Part shown: positions 63,959 to 64,000 of the stretch, piece after piece
Layout: every line of letters starts with the position of its first letter
How positions within the stretch are numbered: the stretch's first letter is position 1
Source: Lucinisca nassula
Lineage: Eukaryota > Mollusca > Bivalvia > Lucinida > Lucinidae
DNA length: 64,000 bases
Assembly: GCA_963580285.1 (NCBI GenBank)
Contig: OY757012.1
Coordinates: forward strand, 167,698,652 to 167,762,651
Direction: 5' to 3'
Translations under genes and position numbers: made by a program
The notes under the pieces: generated by a model
What the model saw: only the letters and a program-made list of their open reading frames with translations
What the model was told of the DNA's origin: nothing
The model's database searches: none

Positions 63959-64000
63959 AAAACTGTAAAAGTTAAGCGAAATGTCAACAGTTTACTGACC

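Overview
The window is eukaryotic, AT-rich, and almost wholly made of mobile-element debris. I found no intact host gene, no operon-like gene packing, no rRNA gene and no CRISPR array. The repeat set (tRNA-headed SINEs ending in a GACGTTAAACC-type tail, a MESC-type SINE, AGCTCACCTG-bounded tandem-array elements rich in AGGTCA motifs, and Penelope-like retroelements) suggests a marine mollusc, most likely a bivalve. The species cannot be named from this sequence alone.

Layout. 1-3.9 kb: a short GC hairpin, a 138-bp tandem array, one hairpin MITE and a GC-rich foldback element. 4.0-18.1 kb: one old element (AACAAGAGG... to ...GGTGAACTAAAAA) with about 430-bp internal repeats, split by later insertions that can be ordered. 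These are a Penelope-like 3' end, several hairpin MITEs, a 1.46-kb foldback with a 7-bp target duplication, and an 8.36-kb element with roughly 500-bp inverted ends. The 8.36-kb element itself holds a 2.2-kb element with an 8-bp target duplication, which in turn holds SINEs and a 172-bp TA-flanked MITE. 18-37 kb: MITEs, piggyBac-like TTAA-flanked palindromes, several Penelope-like reverse-transcriptase pseudogenes on both strands, and a LINE fragment. 37.4-38.7 kb: a Tc1-type transposon with a dead transposase. 39-51 kb: SINEs, MITEs and a 160-bp tandem array. 51.7-55.3 kb: the best Penelope-like copy, followed by three 3' regions in tandem. 55.7-64 kb: MITEs nested in MITEs, plus SINEs with clear target duplications.

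Retrotransposition here depends on enzymes whose genes are all broken in this window. The SINEs (S1 to S5 in the entries) carry tails that presumably recruit LINE machinery. The hairpin MITEs (families A and B) have no coding capacity. The most unusual signal is a near-perfect palindrome core, TTAGAAYCGCCTC / GAGGCGRTTCTAA. It recurs in at least three element types whose ends are unrelated (A/B with CATNACG ends; C and D with pogo-like CAGT ends). In the A family the core has been tandemly expanded in some copies, and 8 of 11 A/B insertions I could score have the same single base on both sides.

Every boundary was read by eye. Family names (Penelope-like, Tc1, piggyBac-like, hAT-like, MESC SINE) rest on recalled family hallmarks, not on searches.
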